64,000 bases of DNA from Fructilactobacillus hinvesii (GTDB taxonomy: Bacteria; Bacillota; Bacilli; Lactobacillales; Lactobacillaceae). Below the pieces are notes generated by a model that had not been told where the DNA came from, searched no databases, and saw nothing but the letters and a program-made list of their open reading frames with translations. This document shows, piece after piece, positions 21,796 to 31,757 of the stretch. Position numbers and translations under genes: made by a program. The stretch lies in assembly GCF_024029435.1 (NCBI RefSeq), contig NZ_CP097118.1, positions 992,001 through 1,056,000 on the forward strand, given 5' to 3'. How positions within the stretch are numbered: position 1 is the stretch's first letter; each line of letters opens with the position of its first letter.

Positions 21796-21817
21796 CGTTG
21801 TCGTAGCAACGTTTTAT
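21796..21817 (+). terminator. Weak terminator after the integrase
   Basis: CGTTG/CAACG, a 5-bp stem with a six-base loop, is followed by TTTTATT on the plus strand. It is short, so the support is modest. Confidence 0.35.
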
Positions 21818-22021
21818 TCATGCATAATTTAATTGTGGGACAATTAACCACTTAGCGCTAACCATAATTAAAGGAGAAATGCTTAAAATGAATAAGCCAC
21901 TTAAAATAATTTTACGACGAGAGAACTTGTCGCTCATGATTCCTGCTGGAACTTCCATTACTAATTGTGAAATTAAAAAAATAGATTGAAATACAGCAAA
22001 TTGGAATAAATTCAAGTGCAA
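21818..22021 (-). pseudogene. MFS transporter fragment, interrupted by the prophage
   Basis: This 67-residue frame contains the MFS loop 2-3 signature in MEVPAGIMSDKFSRRKIILSG preceded by a membrane helix and followed by another (LFILSISPLIMV). It then ends within phage-side sequence. The frame stays open upstream to about 22140 without a normal start codon or a convincing N-terminus. So this is the N-terminal part of a transporter cut by prophage insertion and possibly degraded further. The rest may lie at the other prophage end. Confidence 0.65.
21850..21890. other. Candidate attR zone
   Basis: Phage-type sequence (integrase, arm repeats) gives way here to a reading frame of a host MFS transporter on the minus strand. 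The crossover core should therefore lie in this zone. The matching attL is outside the window, so the core cannot be defined. Confidence 0.35.
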
Positions 22022-22191
22022 AAATTGCAGACAAAATAAAATATTGATGATTCGTGTAAATCGAGACTTAACCCCAATTGTATATAAATAATAACTAATC
22101 CGTGGTGTAATTATAATTGCTGCTTTCCCCCCTTTTTTAGTTTTGAATTTTTCTTAGTATATGGATATTTAAAGTAACTGTCAATTGAAAT

Positions 22192-22225
22192 AAAAAAGGT
22201 AGTTTGGATTAAAACTACCTTTTTT
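22192..22225 (-). terminator. Terminator of the pyrR-carA-carB unit
   Basis: AAAAAAGGTAGTTT pairs perfectly with AAACTACCTTTTTT, giving a 14-bp stem with a six-base loop and a T run on the minus strand. It begins in the stop codon of the carB-like gene. Confidence 0.85.
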
Positions 22226-24782
22226 ATTTAAGTAAATTGGTTGTAGAATCATCTGGAGTAACCCCGAAGGAAAGTTTGGCTCCAATCTCATAACGACGGC
22301 GCTTGGGTACGTTATTAATCCCTAAGTGTTTAAATGGAAATGTAATCTGCATGGTGGCAAAGCGACTCATCGAATCAATACTTGGAATTAATTTCCGTAA
22401 AAACATGGGATCAAAATGACCAGTATACATCTGCATTAAAATCCGAATCCAGTTAATCCCAGTAACCTGGTTTAAAAAAATCGTTTCTGTAATTCTTAAA
22501 GGAGTAATCCCAGTTGGGACATAATTTCCCTGCTTATCCACCGTAAATAATACTTGAATTAATCCCGTCAGCGGATGCTTTTTGATTTCAGCTCGGGCGA
22601 TTCTTTCAACTTTTTCTGTATCTAACTGGTGATCAGCGTACGGAATATAATAACTGGTTTGATTTTCTAACTCATTTCCATCATTTTCCATTTGTGAGCG
22701 AAATCCAACCGTGGCAATGGGAATAATCCCTTGGGGACTAACTAAGACATTTAATGCAAAATCTGCCTGGTCCTGATAGATGGTTCCCGTTTCTTGATCA
22801 GGCGGTAACACCACTAACTTAAACTGACTGTTAATTTTTTGCAACTCGCGAATCAAAAAATGGCGATTCCCTGGTAAAAAAACATATTGCGGTTGTTCCA
22901 ATTCGATTACATTTAAAATTTCACCTAGTTGAACTGGTTCAATGTACTGTTTATCACTAATGGCAGGAATTAATGACACCGAATTAGGATTATTATTTAA
23001 AATAATCGTTTTATAACCCAATTTATGCAATTGAATTAACATCTCAGCCGTATAAGTATCAGCAGCTGTATTAGGCCCTAAGTGATTCCGCCCCTTCCCA
23101 ATGACTAGTGCACGGGGAGCATCTAAACTCGTACTCTCGTTTTCGAATTCATAACTACCATAAAACGAGTTTATCTTCTCTGGTAATTCTCCAGCCGTTG
23201 GATCAATCATTTTATATGTTTTGGGCGTTTTCAATTGTTTTTGCATTGCGATAATTTTAGCATTATCGGTCTTCCAAAAATGACAAAACATTCCATTCCC
23301 AAATCCATATCGATTTCCAGCTAACAAAGTTTCCGCTTGTAACGGCAGTTCCTGAACTTGCTTAATGACCGTCAGCAAATTCTTCATGATGACAAAGTAA
23401 AATTCATCGATCTTTGTTAGCTCGCTTAAATCGCTTGCAGAATAGCCCCGACGAACTGCTTCAAACAAAATTAAAATTTGCTGGTCAGTGGGATGAATTA
23501 GTTGATTGATCAATTCATCTTCATTTAAATCTGAATACTCTGGCAACACATCTTGGGGACTAGGTTGTGAGCTGCGTAACCCGATCATTAGTGCAGCTTC
23601 AGCACTACGCCCCACTCCAATTGCTGCTCCAGTCGCTTTGGCATGGGTTCCTAACCGATTATCTGCCATATCCAAATAGTCAAAGGACCAAATGGGCATT
23701 TTAACGGTCACATGATCACTTAAAGGTTGTAAGATTGCAGTTAATGGATTAAAACGTGGTGGAAGCTTTACGTCCGTTAAGGAAATGTCTAGTAATAAAG
23801 AAGCTACTACCTTGGCGAGTGGATATCCCGTGGCTTTGGCAGCTAAAGACGTTTCCGAATTAAAAACCGGATTAACCTTAATCACATATGCTTCATTATT
23901 TTCCGCATTAACGGCAAATTGGAGATGACAAATTCCCTTAATTCCCAAACAATCTAAGACATCAAAAGTAATTGAACGAAGTTGCTTTAACTGATAATCA
24001 TTTAGGGTTTGGGCTGGAGCAAAAATGACAGAATCGGTAGCGTTAATTTTAATCGGATTCATGTCTTCTAAAGAGGAAATTAGCATTTTGTTGCCTTCCA
24101 CGTCACGAATGGCTACCATTCCAATTTCTTGATAGTTTCCGACTTCTCGTTCTAAGGACAGTTTTTGCTCTGGAGATTCTTGAAACAAATCATCAATTTC
24201 ATTATTCAAACTTTCCATGTTTTGAAAAATCCGTCGTTGCCGTTTCTTGTTGGTGCTAAGGGGTTTGATTGACACCGGAAACTGAATTTGATCAATATTT
24301 TCCCGCAGTTCGTTAAAATCACTGATAATACGCGAAGCAACGATTGGAATATGGTTATCAGCCAGTCGATTAGCTAGAGCGGTATTCTGATCTGCCGTTT
24401 CCGTTTCCGTTCCAAAAAGATACAGATTATTTTTGTTTAACCCAATTAGTTGAACTTGCCGTTCTTCAAGAACGTGATTTTTAACTAACCTTTGGACGAC
24501 CGTTAGAGCGGCTTTAGTCCCAAAAATAGGAGTAATTCCATCAATCTGATTATCATTTAAAATAGCGGTAACGTTTTGCGCATTAATGCTCTGTGCAAAC
24601 GTATGCTGTGAATCCACTTCTTGCAGCAACAAGGAATACGGATTGTTATCAATGACAAATGTTTCAATCCCGAGTCTTCGCCAAACAGATACCGCTTGAA
24701 ACGCAGCCGCATCTTGTTCACTTTCGTGATCAATGTTAGAGGCTCCCCCACCGAGAATCAAAATTTTTTTAATTTGCTTCAT
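22224..24782 (-). CDS. CarB-like protein, degenerate carbamoyl-phosphate synthase large chain
   Basis: An 852-residue protein clearly derived from CarB (usually about 1060). The first half aligns through LEDMNPI, DSVIFAPAQTL and AKATGYPLAKVVASLL. The second half begins at ALVIGKGRNHLGPNTAADTY and IILNNNPNSVS. However, the Gly-rich ATP loop is replaced by Lys/Arg-rich STNKKRQRRIF (about 176-186), the Mg-binding Glu of the IEMNPR motif is Lys (K302, IKVNPV), the N-terminal GSGP/GQ..EFDY loop is GGGASNIDHES, the second ATP-grasp domain is largely rewritten, and the C-terminal allosteric domain is missing. There is no frameshift over 2.5 kb. The start at 24782 overlaps carA by 14 bases. Ordinary catalysis looks impossible; a retained structural or new role is inferred. 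Confidence 0.8.
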   Translation of the reverse strand: MKQIKKILILGGGASNIDHESEQDAAAFQAVSVWRRLGIETFVIDNNPYSLLLQEVDSQHTFAQSINAQNVTAILNDNQIDGITPIFGTKAALTVVQRLVKNHVLEERQVQLIGLNKNNLYLFGTETETADQNTALANRLADNHIPIVASRIISDFNELRENIDQIQFPVSIKPLSTNKKRQRRIFQNMESLNNEIDDLFQESPEQKLSLEREVGNYQEIGMVAIRDVEGNKMLISSLEDMNPIKINATDSVIFAPAQTLNDYQLKQLRSITFDVLDCLGIKGICHLQFAVNAENNEAYVIKVNPVFNSETSLAAKATGYPLAKVVASLLLDISLTDVKLPPRFNPLTAILQPLSDHVTVKMPIWSFDYLDMADNRLGTHAKATGAAIGVGRSAEAALMIGLRSSQPSPQDVLPEYSDLNEDELINQLIHPTDQQILILFEAVRRGYSASDLSELTKIDEFYFVIMKNLLTVIKQVQELPLQAETLLAGNRYGFGNGMFCHFWKTDNAKIIAMQKQLKTPKTYKMIDPTAGELPEKINSFYGSYEFENESTSLDAPRALVIGKGRNHLGPNTAADTYTAEMLIQLHKLGYKTIILNNNPNSVSLIPAISDKQYIEPVQLGEILNVIELEQPQYVFLPGNRHFLIRELQKINSQFKLVVLPPDQETGTIYQDQADFALNVLVSPQGIIPIATVGFRSQMENDGNELENQTSYYIPYADHQLDTEKVERIARAEIKKHPLTGLIQVLFTVDKQGNYVPTGITPLRITETIFLNQVTGINWIRILMQMYTGHFDPMFLRKLIPSIDSMSRFATMQITFPFKHLGINNVPKRRRYEIGAKLSFGVTPDDSTTNLLK

Positions 24783-25860
24783 GAACTGAGCTCCTGTGTG
24801 CAATAATGCTTTCAACGAATTCTTCGAATAAATCAAAGCCATCCACCATTCCCCCAGATCCATCTGGAGAAAATTGAACCGAAAAGGTGGGATAATCCCG
24901 ACTGCGAATTCCCTGAATGGTGCCATTGATTAAATCTTTGTAAGTTACAATTAGTTTATTGGCATCTACAGAATCGTTTACAAGCGCATAAGCTTGAGCT
25001 TGATTAGGATAAATTAACTCATTCGTAATAATTTTACGCACTGGATGATTACTTCCATAGTTACCAATTGGCATTCGGGTCACTTGAGCCCCATTGGCAA
25101 TGGCAATTAATTCATGCCCTAACCCGATTCCAAATAGCGGTAACTGTTTTTGAATTGTTTGAATGGTTGCAATGACACTGGGATCAATTTCAGCGGGAGA
25201 ACCAGGTCCAGATGACAGGACTACCCCCTCCGGATCCAAATTCTTAATTTCTGCAAAACTAGTATTCCAGGGAACAACAATCATATTACAATTCAGTTTA
25301 GCGAGTTGCCGGATAATGGATTCTCGTAACCCAAAGTCAATAACTACAATGGTAACTCCCGTTCCGGGAACTAAGTATGGTTTTGGGGTCGCCACTGCCT
25401 GAATTTGCTGATTACTTAAAACCGCAGCTTGTAATTGATCAAAGGCATGCGCATCATTGGTGCTGACGATACTAGCTTTTTTGATATCATGCTGTCGCAC
25501 ATGTTTTTGCAACTGACGGGTATCAATTTGACTAATTCCTGGGATATGACGTTCCCGTAAAAAGGAATCTAACGATAAATCCTTTAATTGAGAAAAAGAA
25601 ATGTTTTCACTTTGATGCACTACAATTCCCTTAGCTGATGTCAAAATGGATTCATAGTTTTGGGGATTAATTCCCACGTTTCCAATGGAAGGTTGCAAAA
25701 AAGTCACAATTTGGTTGTGGTAAGTGGGATCCGTTAACGCTTCTTGATAATAATTTAAATTCGTATTAATTGCCAACTCACCAGTAGTACTGGTTAGATC
25801 TCCAAATGCTTCTCCAGCAAATGAGGTCCCATCGTCAAGCACTAAATATCGTTTAACCAC
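24769..25860 (-). CDS. CarA-like protein lacking the glutaminase catalytic residues
   Basis: A 363-residue protein with the full CarA layout: an N-terminal small-subunit domain (YLVLDDGTSFAGEAFG, YQEALTDPTYHNQIV, IPGISQIDTRQL) and a class I glutamine amidotransferase domain from about residue 168. The nucleophile elbow, normally GICLGHQ, reads GIGLGHE, so Cys is Gly246. The His-Glu part, normally QFHPE, reads QFSPD, so His is Ser331 and Glu is Asp333. Oxyanion and glutamine sites such as SSGPGSP and NHPV remain. It cannot hydrolyse glutamine by the known mechanism. It starts with GTG at 25860, seven bases after AGGAGG. Confidence 0.85.
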   Translation of the reverse strand: MVKRYLVLDDGTSFAGEAFGDLTSTTGELAINTNLNYYQEALTDPTYHNQIVTFLQPSIGNVGINPQNYESILTSAKGIVVHQSENISFSQLKDLSLDSFLRERHIPGISQIDTRQLQKHVRQHDIKKASIVSTNDAHAFDQLQAAVLSNQQIQAVATPKPYLVPGTGVTIVVIDFGLRESIIRQLAKLNCNMIVVPWNTSFAEIKNLDPEGVVLSSGPGSPAEIDPSVIATIQTIQKQLPLFGIGLGHELIAIANGAQVTRMPIGNYGSNHPVRKIITNELIYPNQAQAYALVNDSVDANKLIVTYKDLINGTIQGIRSRDYPTFSVQFSPDGSGGMVDGFDLFEEFVESIIAHRSSVHEAN

Positions 25861-25887
25861 GAAGAATCCTCCTACCTAACTGAGTTG

Positions 25888-27351
<1,464 letters not shown>

Positions 27352-27352
<1 letters not shown>

Positions 27353-27828
27353 CAGTCCTCCTTTACAATCAATCGAACTAGAATCAGGCCAACTCCTAAG
27401 GTGAGGTAACAATCAGCTAGGTTGAAAATTGGGAACTGCATAAAATCCAGTTGAACAAAATCTGTTACCGCTCCATACACAATTCGATCCACCAAATTTC
27501 CAATTGTTCCCGCTAGCATTAATCCAAGACAACCCATAATCCACGAATTATTTTGCTCTTTATACATTAAGTACAAAAAGATGGCAGCTGCTCCAATTGC
27601 AATTAGGATAAAAAGCCACGAATTACCTGCTAAAAAACTCCAAGCTGCACCGGAATTAGTAATATTGGTGATGGATAATAAATGAGGAATTACTGTGCGA
27701 CTTTCCCCGCTAGGAACCTGACTACGGACGAACTGCTTTACAACTTGATCAAGCACAATCAATCCCATCGTCACAATTAGCATTCCAATGAGCAAACGAG
27801 TCGGCGCTTTTTTCTGCATCTTATTCAT
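27352..27828 (-). CDS. lspA: Lipoprotein signal peptidase (signal peptidase II)
   Basis: An aspartic membrane protease of 158 residues with four membrane helices that removes signal peptides from prolipoproteins. Signature motifs are present: ITNSGAAWSFL, the first catalytic Asp in GNLVDRI and the second in FNLADCYL. It would process the lipoprotein encoded at 18972. Translation appears coupled at both ends by short overlaps. Confidence 0.96.
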
Positions 27829-28219
27829 GATGTTGATCCTTGGTTAGTAACTCCTGTAGTTCAATTACAGAGTTAGCCGGCAATAAAAATTTATACCGAC
27901 GTCCACCTGCGTTAAAAGCAATACTATTTCGATGAGCTTGCACGCGTGAAATCGATTGAAGACTAATCTTCTTTCCAAACGGATTCAATACTTGACGAAT
28001 TTCAATTGTATCTTCCCACACCAACATCTTTCTAAAATCAATTTGAATCCAAGTTAAAGCTACAAATGCAAGGAAGAAACTGAAGGTAATGTTTTGAAAT
28101 TGCGTAATTTCAAGCCAAATAATTACCCCAATTAATAACACAATGACCGTCCAGCTCCAACAAATGATGCTAGTGGTCGGTTGTGGTTGATATAAAAATT
28201 TTCTTTTCTGCGTTATCAT
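27821..28219 (-). CDS. EbsA-family membrane protein
   Basis: A 132-residue protein with two N-terminal membrane helices (about residues 17-35 and 45-60) and a soluble C-terminal part with VWEDTIEIRQVLNPFGKKISL and RRYKFLLPANSVIEL. This fits the EbsA-like family, named for enterococcal genes near an RNase H-like gene; the function in lactobacilli is unclear. The ATG at 28219 is preferred since AAGGA lies eight bases upstream. The neighbour on the other side is an RNase H-like gene, as in enterococci. Confidence 0.7.
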   Translation of the reverse strand: MITQKRKFLYQPQPTTSIICWSWTVIVLLIGVIIWLEITQFQNITFSFFLAFVALTWIQIDFRKMLVWEDTIEIRQVLNPFGKKISLQSISRVQAHRNSIAFNAGGRRYKFLLPANSVIELQELLTKDQHHE

Positions 28220-28251
28220 AAAAAACATCCTTATTAGATATGGAGATTAAC

Positions 28252-28662
28252 ATGTACATTAAAGTTTACTCAGATGCAGCGGAACAACCACGGACAAAAC
28301 AGTGTAGTGCTGGAATCTTAATGATTGTCAATCACCAACAAATTCAAATAAAACAATTATTAACTGCAACTGACAACCACTCGGCTGAATTTCAAGCGTG
28401 TGAGCTAGCGTTACAAACGCTTGTCCACCGTTTATCTGATACTGAACAAAAAAACGCCGTCGTTAACTACTACACTGATAGTAAAATTGTCGCAGAAAGC
28501 CTACAAAAAAACTATGCTAAGCACTATCAAACTTTCGTGGATCGGATTGAACAATTGCAACAGGTCTTTGCGTTCTTTTTTGTAAACTGGATCCCTGATC
28601 ACGAGAATCAAGGCGCCCATCAACTTGCCCTTCAGGCCCTGCATCAAGCGGAACGTAAGTAA
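28252..28662 (+). CDS. RNase H-like protein
   Basis: A 136-residue RNase HI-fold protein. The acidic residues are visible in order: VYSDAA, NHSAEFQACELAL, YYTDSKIVAES, and PDHENQGAHQLA. This matches the reverse-transcriptase-like/RNase H family common in lactobacilli next to ebsA. GGAG is six bases before the ATG at 28252. Its 3' end overlaps the convergent oxidoreductase gene by 19 bases. Confidence 0.85.
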   Translation: MYIKVYSDAAEQPRTKQCSAGILMIVNHQQIQIKQLLTATDNHSAEFQACELALQTLVHRLSDTEQKNAVVNYYTDSKIVAESLQKNYAKHYQTFVDRIEQLQQVFAFFFVNWIPDHENQGAHQLALQALHQAERK

Positions 28663-29750
28663 TTTGTAATCGGCTTAGAATAATACTCCAAATCCACTGA
28701 TTGTCCTAATGCAAGTCGAGCCAGTAATTGCCCCACTAATGGTCCGGTAGTTAAGCCAGATGAACCTAATCCAGTGCCAACTAAAAGATCTGGATGACCC
28801 GGAACCTGACCGACAAACGGTCCATAGTCAGATGTATAAGCTCTGGTTCCAACCCTCTTTAGAATAACATTTTCCAAGCTAATTCCGGCAACCAAATGGC
28901 TGGCCGTTTGTAAAAGCCGGGCAGTGGCTGTTTCCGTTTCGGATAAATCAAAACCAGAATGATCTTCATGGGTGGCTCCAATAATTAAGCGGTTAGTCGC
29001 AACCGGAATAAAATCATACTCAGACTCTGGCATTAATACCGGGCAATTAGCTTTAGTAGCATGGGGTAATTTAATTTCAATTAACTGTCCCTTTTGTGGC
29101 CGAATATCAGCTTGAACGTGTACAGAACTTAAAACTTTCTTAGTCCAGGCTCCGGTCGCCAAGATGATTTGATCAAACCGCTGTACTCCTTGCTTGGTTT
29201 GTAAATGGTGATCGTCCACTAGATCAACTTTTTCACTTCTCAACTGTATTAAAGGACATTTTGATAATAAATGCTGACAGAAACGATTACCGTCAATCCA
29301 ACTTCCCCCACTAATAAAGAGGCCCGGCGTGGTCATCTTCGTTAACATCGGTAATGCTTGTTTAATTTCTTCAGGTTGTAACACCTGAATTTCCCCCATG
29401 AGCGGAGCAGTTTGCTTGCGGTTGTAAGCTAGTTGTTCTAATTCCTGAACCTGCTCGATGTTCTTGCGAGTAATAATTGTCCCGTTGTTAGCGTAGGTTA
29501 ATCCATCCATGTTCGTTGCTGTTGCAAGTTCTTTAACTACCGTTGCTCCATCCCGGGCTAAATGATACCAGTGCTGATTTCTCCGTTTTGAAAGCCACGG
29601 TGAAATAATCCCGGCTGCTGCTTTAGTAGCTTGTCCGTTTTTGGAATCAAATAAAGTAATTTGCACGCTTGCATTCGGTTCAAGCTGATTTAAAAAATAG
29701 GCAGCACAAGTGCCCACAATTCCGCCCCCGATGATTGCAATTCGTTTCGT
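28644..29750 (-). CDS. FAD-dependent oxidoreductase (DAO family), probable ACG start
   Basis: A D-amino-acid-oxidase-type flavoprotein. The FAD Rossmann motif reads IAIIGGGIVGTCAAYFL at the very N-terminus, followed by GIISPWLSKRRNQHWYHLA; the C-terminal FAD segment is LVGTGLGSSGLTTGP. Its substrate (glycine, sarcosine or a D-amino acid) is unknown. The first normal start codon in frame is a GTG at 29717, inside the FAD loop. A stop (TGA) lies at 29754-29756. The AGGAGG site at 29759-29764 is eight bases from an in-frame ACG at 29750, so ACG is the likely start. An ATG at 29757 is in another frame. Confidence 0.8.
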   Translation of the reverse strand, partial: TKRIAIIGGGIVGTCAAYFLNQLEPNASVQITLFDSKNGQATKAAAGIISPWLSKRRNQHWYHLARDGATVVKELATATNMDGLTYANNGTIITRKNIEQVQELEQLAYNRKQTAPLMGEIQVLQPEEIKQALPMLTKMTTPGLFISGGSWIDGNRFCQHLLSKCPLIQLRSEKVDLVDDHHLQTKQGVQRFDQIILATGAWTKKVLSSVHVQADIRPQKGQLIEIKLPHATKANCPVLMPESEYDFIPVATNRLIIGATHEDHSGFDLSETETATARLLQTASHLVAGISLENVILKRVGTRAYTSDYGPFVGQVPGHPDLLVGTGLGSSGLTTGPLVGQLLARLALGQSVDLEYYSKPITNYLRSA

Positions 29751-29762
29751 AAGTCATTCCTC

Positions 29763-30893
29763 CTAATCCTTATGACCCCAGTATTGGAAGTAATCAGTGC
29801 GAATCTGTCCATTATAAAGTTTCCGCCGTTTAGTGGCCTTTGCCCCATAAGCTTTTTCAAAGTTTAAGTCACTAGTCAGGTAGTACTTGGACCAAGTTGT
29901 TAACGGACGAAAAACCGTGCCTAAATCCTGATACAACTTAGTTGCTGCTTCCCGATCACCTAATCGTTGGCCGTACGGTGGGTTGGTAACTACCACGCCA
30001 TCAGTTGCAGTAGTGTGAAAGTCTTGCACCGCTAACTGCTTAAAATGAATATCATGGAGTAAGCCCATCTCTTGGGCGTTGACCTTAGCGTGATTAATCA
30101 TCTCACCGTTAACATCGGAAGCTTGAATCTGAAGGTCACCCTCATTATTAGCAGCACCAAGTGCATCTGTGCGCATTGATTGGACCAGATCTGAACTAAC
30201 CCAATCCCACGCTTCAAAAGCAAAGGAACGTTTACTTCCGGGAGCAATGTTACGGGCAATCATTGCTGCTTCGATTGGAATGGTTCCAGATCCACACATC
30301 GGATCTAAAAACGGCATGGTTGCTGGGTGCCAGTTAGTTAATAAAACCAAAGCAGCCGCCATATTTTCCTTTAGAGGAGCTTCTCCCTTGGCGACCCGAT
30401 AACCTCGTTTAAAAAGACTGGGACCCGTTGTATCCAATAACTCTAAAACGTGATTTTTGTTAATTCGCACTTCAAGCGGATATAATCCTCCCGTTTCTGG
30501 AAGCCGCGTTCGACGATGATAAAAAGCAGCTAGCTTAGTCGCGATCGCTTTTTTTGTAATGGCCTGAACATCAGGGACACTGTGCAAAGTGGATTTTTTT
30601 GAGCGTCCGGATACCGGAAACTGACCATCCATTGGAATCAAATTTTCCCAGGCAAGCGCCTTGGTTCCTTCAAATAATTCATCAAAAGTGTTCGCCTCAA
30701 ACTCACCAACAATAATTTTAATGCGGTCAGCGGATCGTAACCACAGATTAGTGGTGATAACATCTGCGATTGTTCCAGAGAACAAGACCATTCCATTTAA
30801 GACCTGCACCTCATAACCTAGTTGTTTTAACTCCGTGGCTGTTACGGATTCAATCCCAGCGGCACAGGTAGCCATTAACTTAAATTCTTGCAT
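29763..30893 (-). CDS. THUMP-domain 23S rRNA guanine-N2 methyltransferase (RlmL/YpsC-like)
   Basis: A 376-residue methyltransferase with an N-terminal THUMP RNA-binding domain (residues 45-160) and a class I methyltransferase domain: SAM motif FLDPMCGSGTIPIEAAM and the catalytic VTNPPYGQRLGD. The B. subtilis relative is YpsC. It lies downstream of rnpB and gpsB, the same neighbourhood as in other Firmicutes. Confidence 0.9.
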   Translation of the reverse strand: MQEFKLMATCAAGIESVTATELKQLGYEVQVLNGMVLFSGTIADVITTNLWLRSADRIKIIVGEFEANTFDELFEGTKALAWENLIPMDGQFPVSGRSKKSTLHSVPDVQAITKKAIATKLAAFYHRRTRLPETGGLYPLEVRINKNHVLELLDTTGPSLFKRGYRVAKGEAPLKENMAAALVLLTNWHPATMPFLDPMCGSGTIPIEAAMIARNIAPGSKRSFAFEAWDWVSSDLVQSMRTDALGAANNEGDLQIQASDVNGEMINHAKVNAQEMGLLHDIHFKQLAVQDFHTTATDGVVVTNPPYGQRLGDREAATKLYQDLGTVFRPLTTWSKYYLTSDLNFEKAYGAKATKRRKLYNGQIRTDYFQYWGHKD

Positions 30894-30913
30894 CTTAAAC
30901 CCTTTCTTATTCT

Positions 30914-30944
30914 ATAAAAAAAGAGTGGGGAAACCCCCACTCTT
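30914..30944 (-). terminator. Terminator of rnpB
   Basis: A perfect 10-bp stem AAGAGTGGGG/CCCCACTCTT with a 4-base loop, followed by a T run on the minus strand, directly after the RNase P RNA 3' end. Confidence 0.9.
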
Positions 30945-30948
30945 CCTG

Positions 30949-31347
30949 ATCGGTGCAGGCTCCTATAAGCCATGTTTTGTGCTTAACTGAAAGATCAGGA
31001 CTAACAGTTAAGTAGTAATCATCTATCTCAAGAATCAATTGATTCTTGCCCTACACGTGGTTCAATTTCCGTGTGTAAAGCTCCCCTACCAAAGTTTGGG
31101 TTTCCCGCTCGCGGGGTTTACTGCGTTCCAGTAATTCAATTTCTTGAATTAATCGTCTCTATAGCACCTTAGGAAGTACTGAGGCATAGTAAAACCGTAG
31201 CCCGTTCCTTCGCCGTAATTGTGTAAACACAATCCCCCGGCTTATTTTTTCACCGAGCACGAACACTACAAGCATCGCAGCTTGTGCGAGAGTGGACTTT
31301 CCTCAGCCAGCTAGTACTGACCGCGATTACTCAGAACCTGCACCAAT
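30949..31347 (-). rRNA. rnpB: RNase P RNA, B type (catalytic RNA, not ribosomal)
   Basis: About 399 bases of catalytic RNA that matures tRNA 5' ends; given here under the nearest structural-RNA class. Ends pair as helix P1 (GGTGCAGG with CCTGCACC). The universally kept GAGGAAAGTCC (CR-I, near the 5' end), the GTAGTGTTCGTGC segment, GGAACGCAGTAAACCCC, the GAGCGGGAAACCCAAA region, AGATAGATGATTAC and the 3' ACAAAACATGGCTTA are all present. The pattern matches the Bacillus B type. It is followed by a strong terminator and lies between gpsB and the YpsC-like gene. Confidence 0.97.
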
Positions 31348-31352
31348 AATAA

Positions 31353-31712
31353 CTAATTTTGTGTTCCGTCACCAAAAACATGTTGTTCCAGATTCGATAA
31401 CCGTTTCAAAATATCCATAGTGGTTACATCAGAAGTACCTGGTTCCCCAACTGATGGTTGTGCTTGCACACCTGGAGTTGGTTGTGCCTGCGGCTGTTGG
31501 GCTGCAACATTAGCCTTGGCTTTTAATTGATTATTTTCAGCCGTTAATTGGGCAATTTGTTGATCCTTTTCGTTCAGTTCAGTTTGAAAGGTTTCGTAAT
31601 CCTTAATGATATCATCCAAAAAAGAATCGACGTCGGTCTGATCATAACCGCGCATTTTCTGACGAAATTCTTTTTGGAGAATATCTTTCGGCGTAAAGTT
31701 AACGTTATCCAT
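31353..31712 (-). CDS. gpsB: Cell division protein GpsB
   Basis: A 119-residue DivIVA-like cell-cycle protein that coordinates division and elongation through penicillin-binding proteins such as PBP1 (encoded nearby). The N-terminal membrane-binding region is FTPKDILQKEFRQKMRGYDQTDVDSFLDD, followed by a coiled coil, a Pro/Gln/Ala-rich linker and the C-terminal trimerisation helix DILKRLSNLEQHVFG. The ATG at 31712 has AGAGG upstream; the longer GTG start is unlikely. Confidence 0.95.
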   Translation of the reverse strand: MDNVNFTPKDILQKEFRQKMRGYDQTDVDSFLDDIIKDYETFQTELNEKDQQIAQLTAENNQLKAKANVAAQQPQAQPTPGVQAQPSVGEPGTSDVTTMDILKRLSNLEQHVFGDGTQN

Positions 31713-31757
31713 AATCTGCACCTCTTATCGTTTGGTAACTACATCATTATAACATAC

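Noticed and set aside
21888..21989. A 33-codon plus-strand frame with AAGGAG upstream
   Set aside because: It is antisense to the MFS fragment, its spacing is poor and its sequence is not protein-like.
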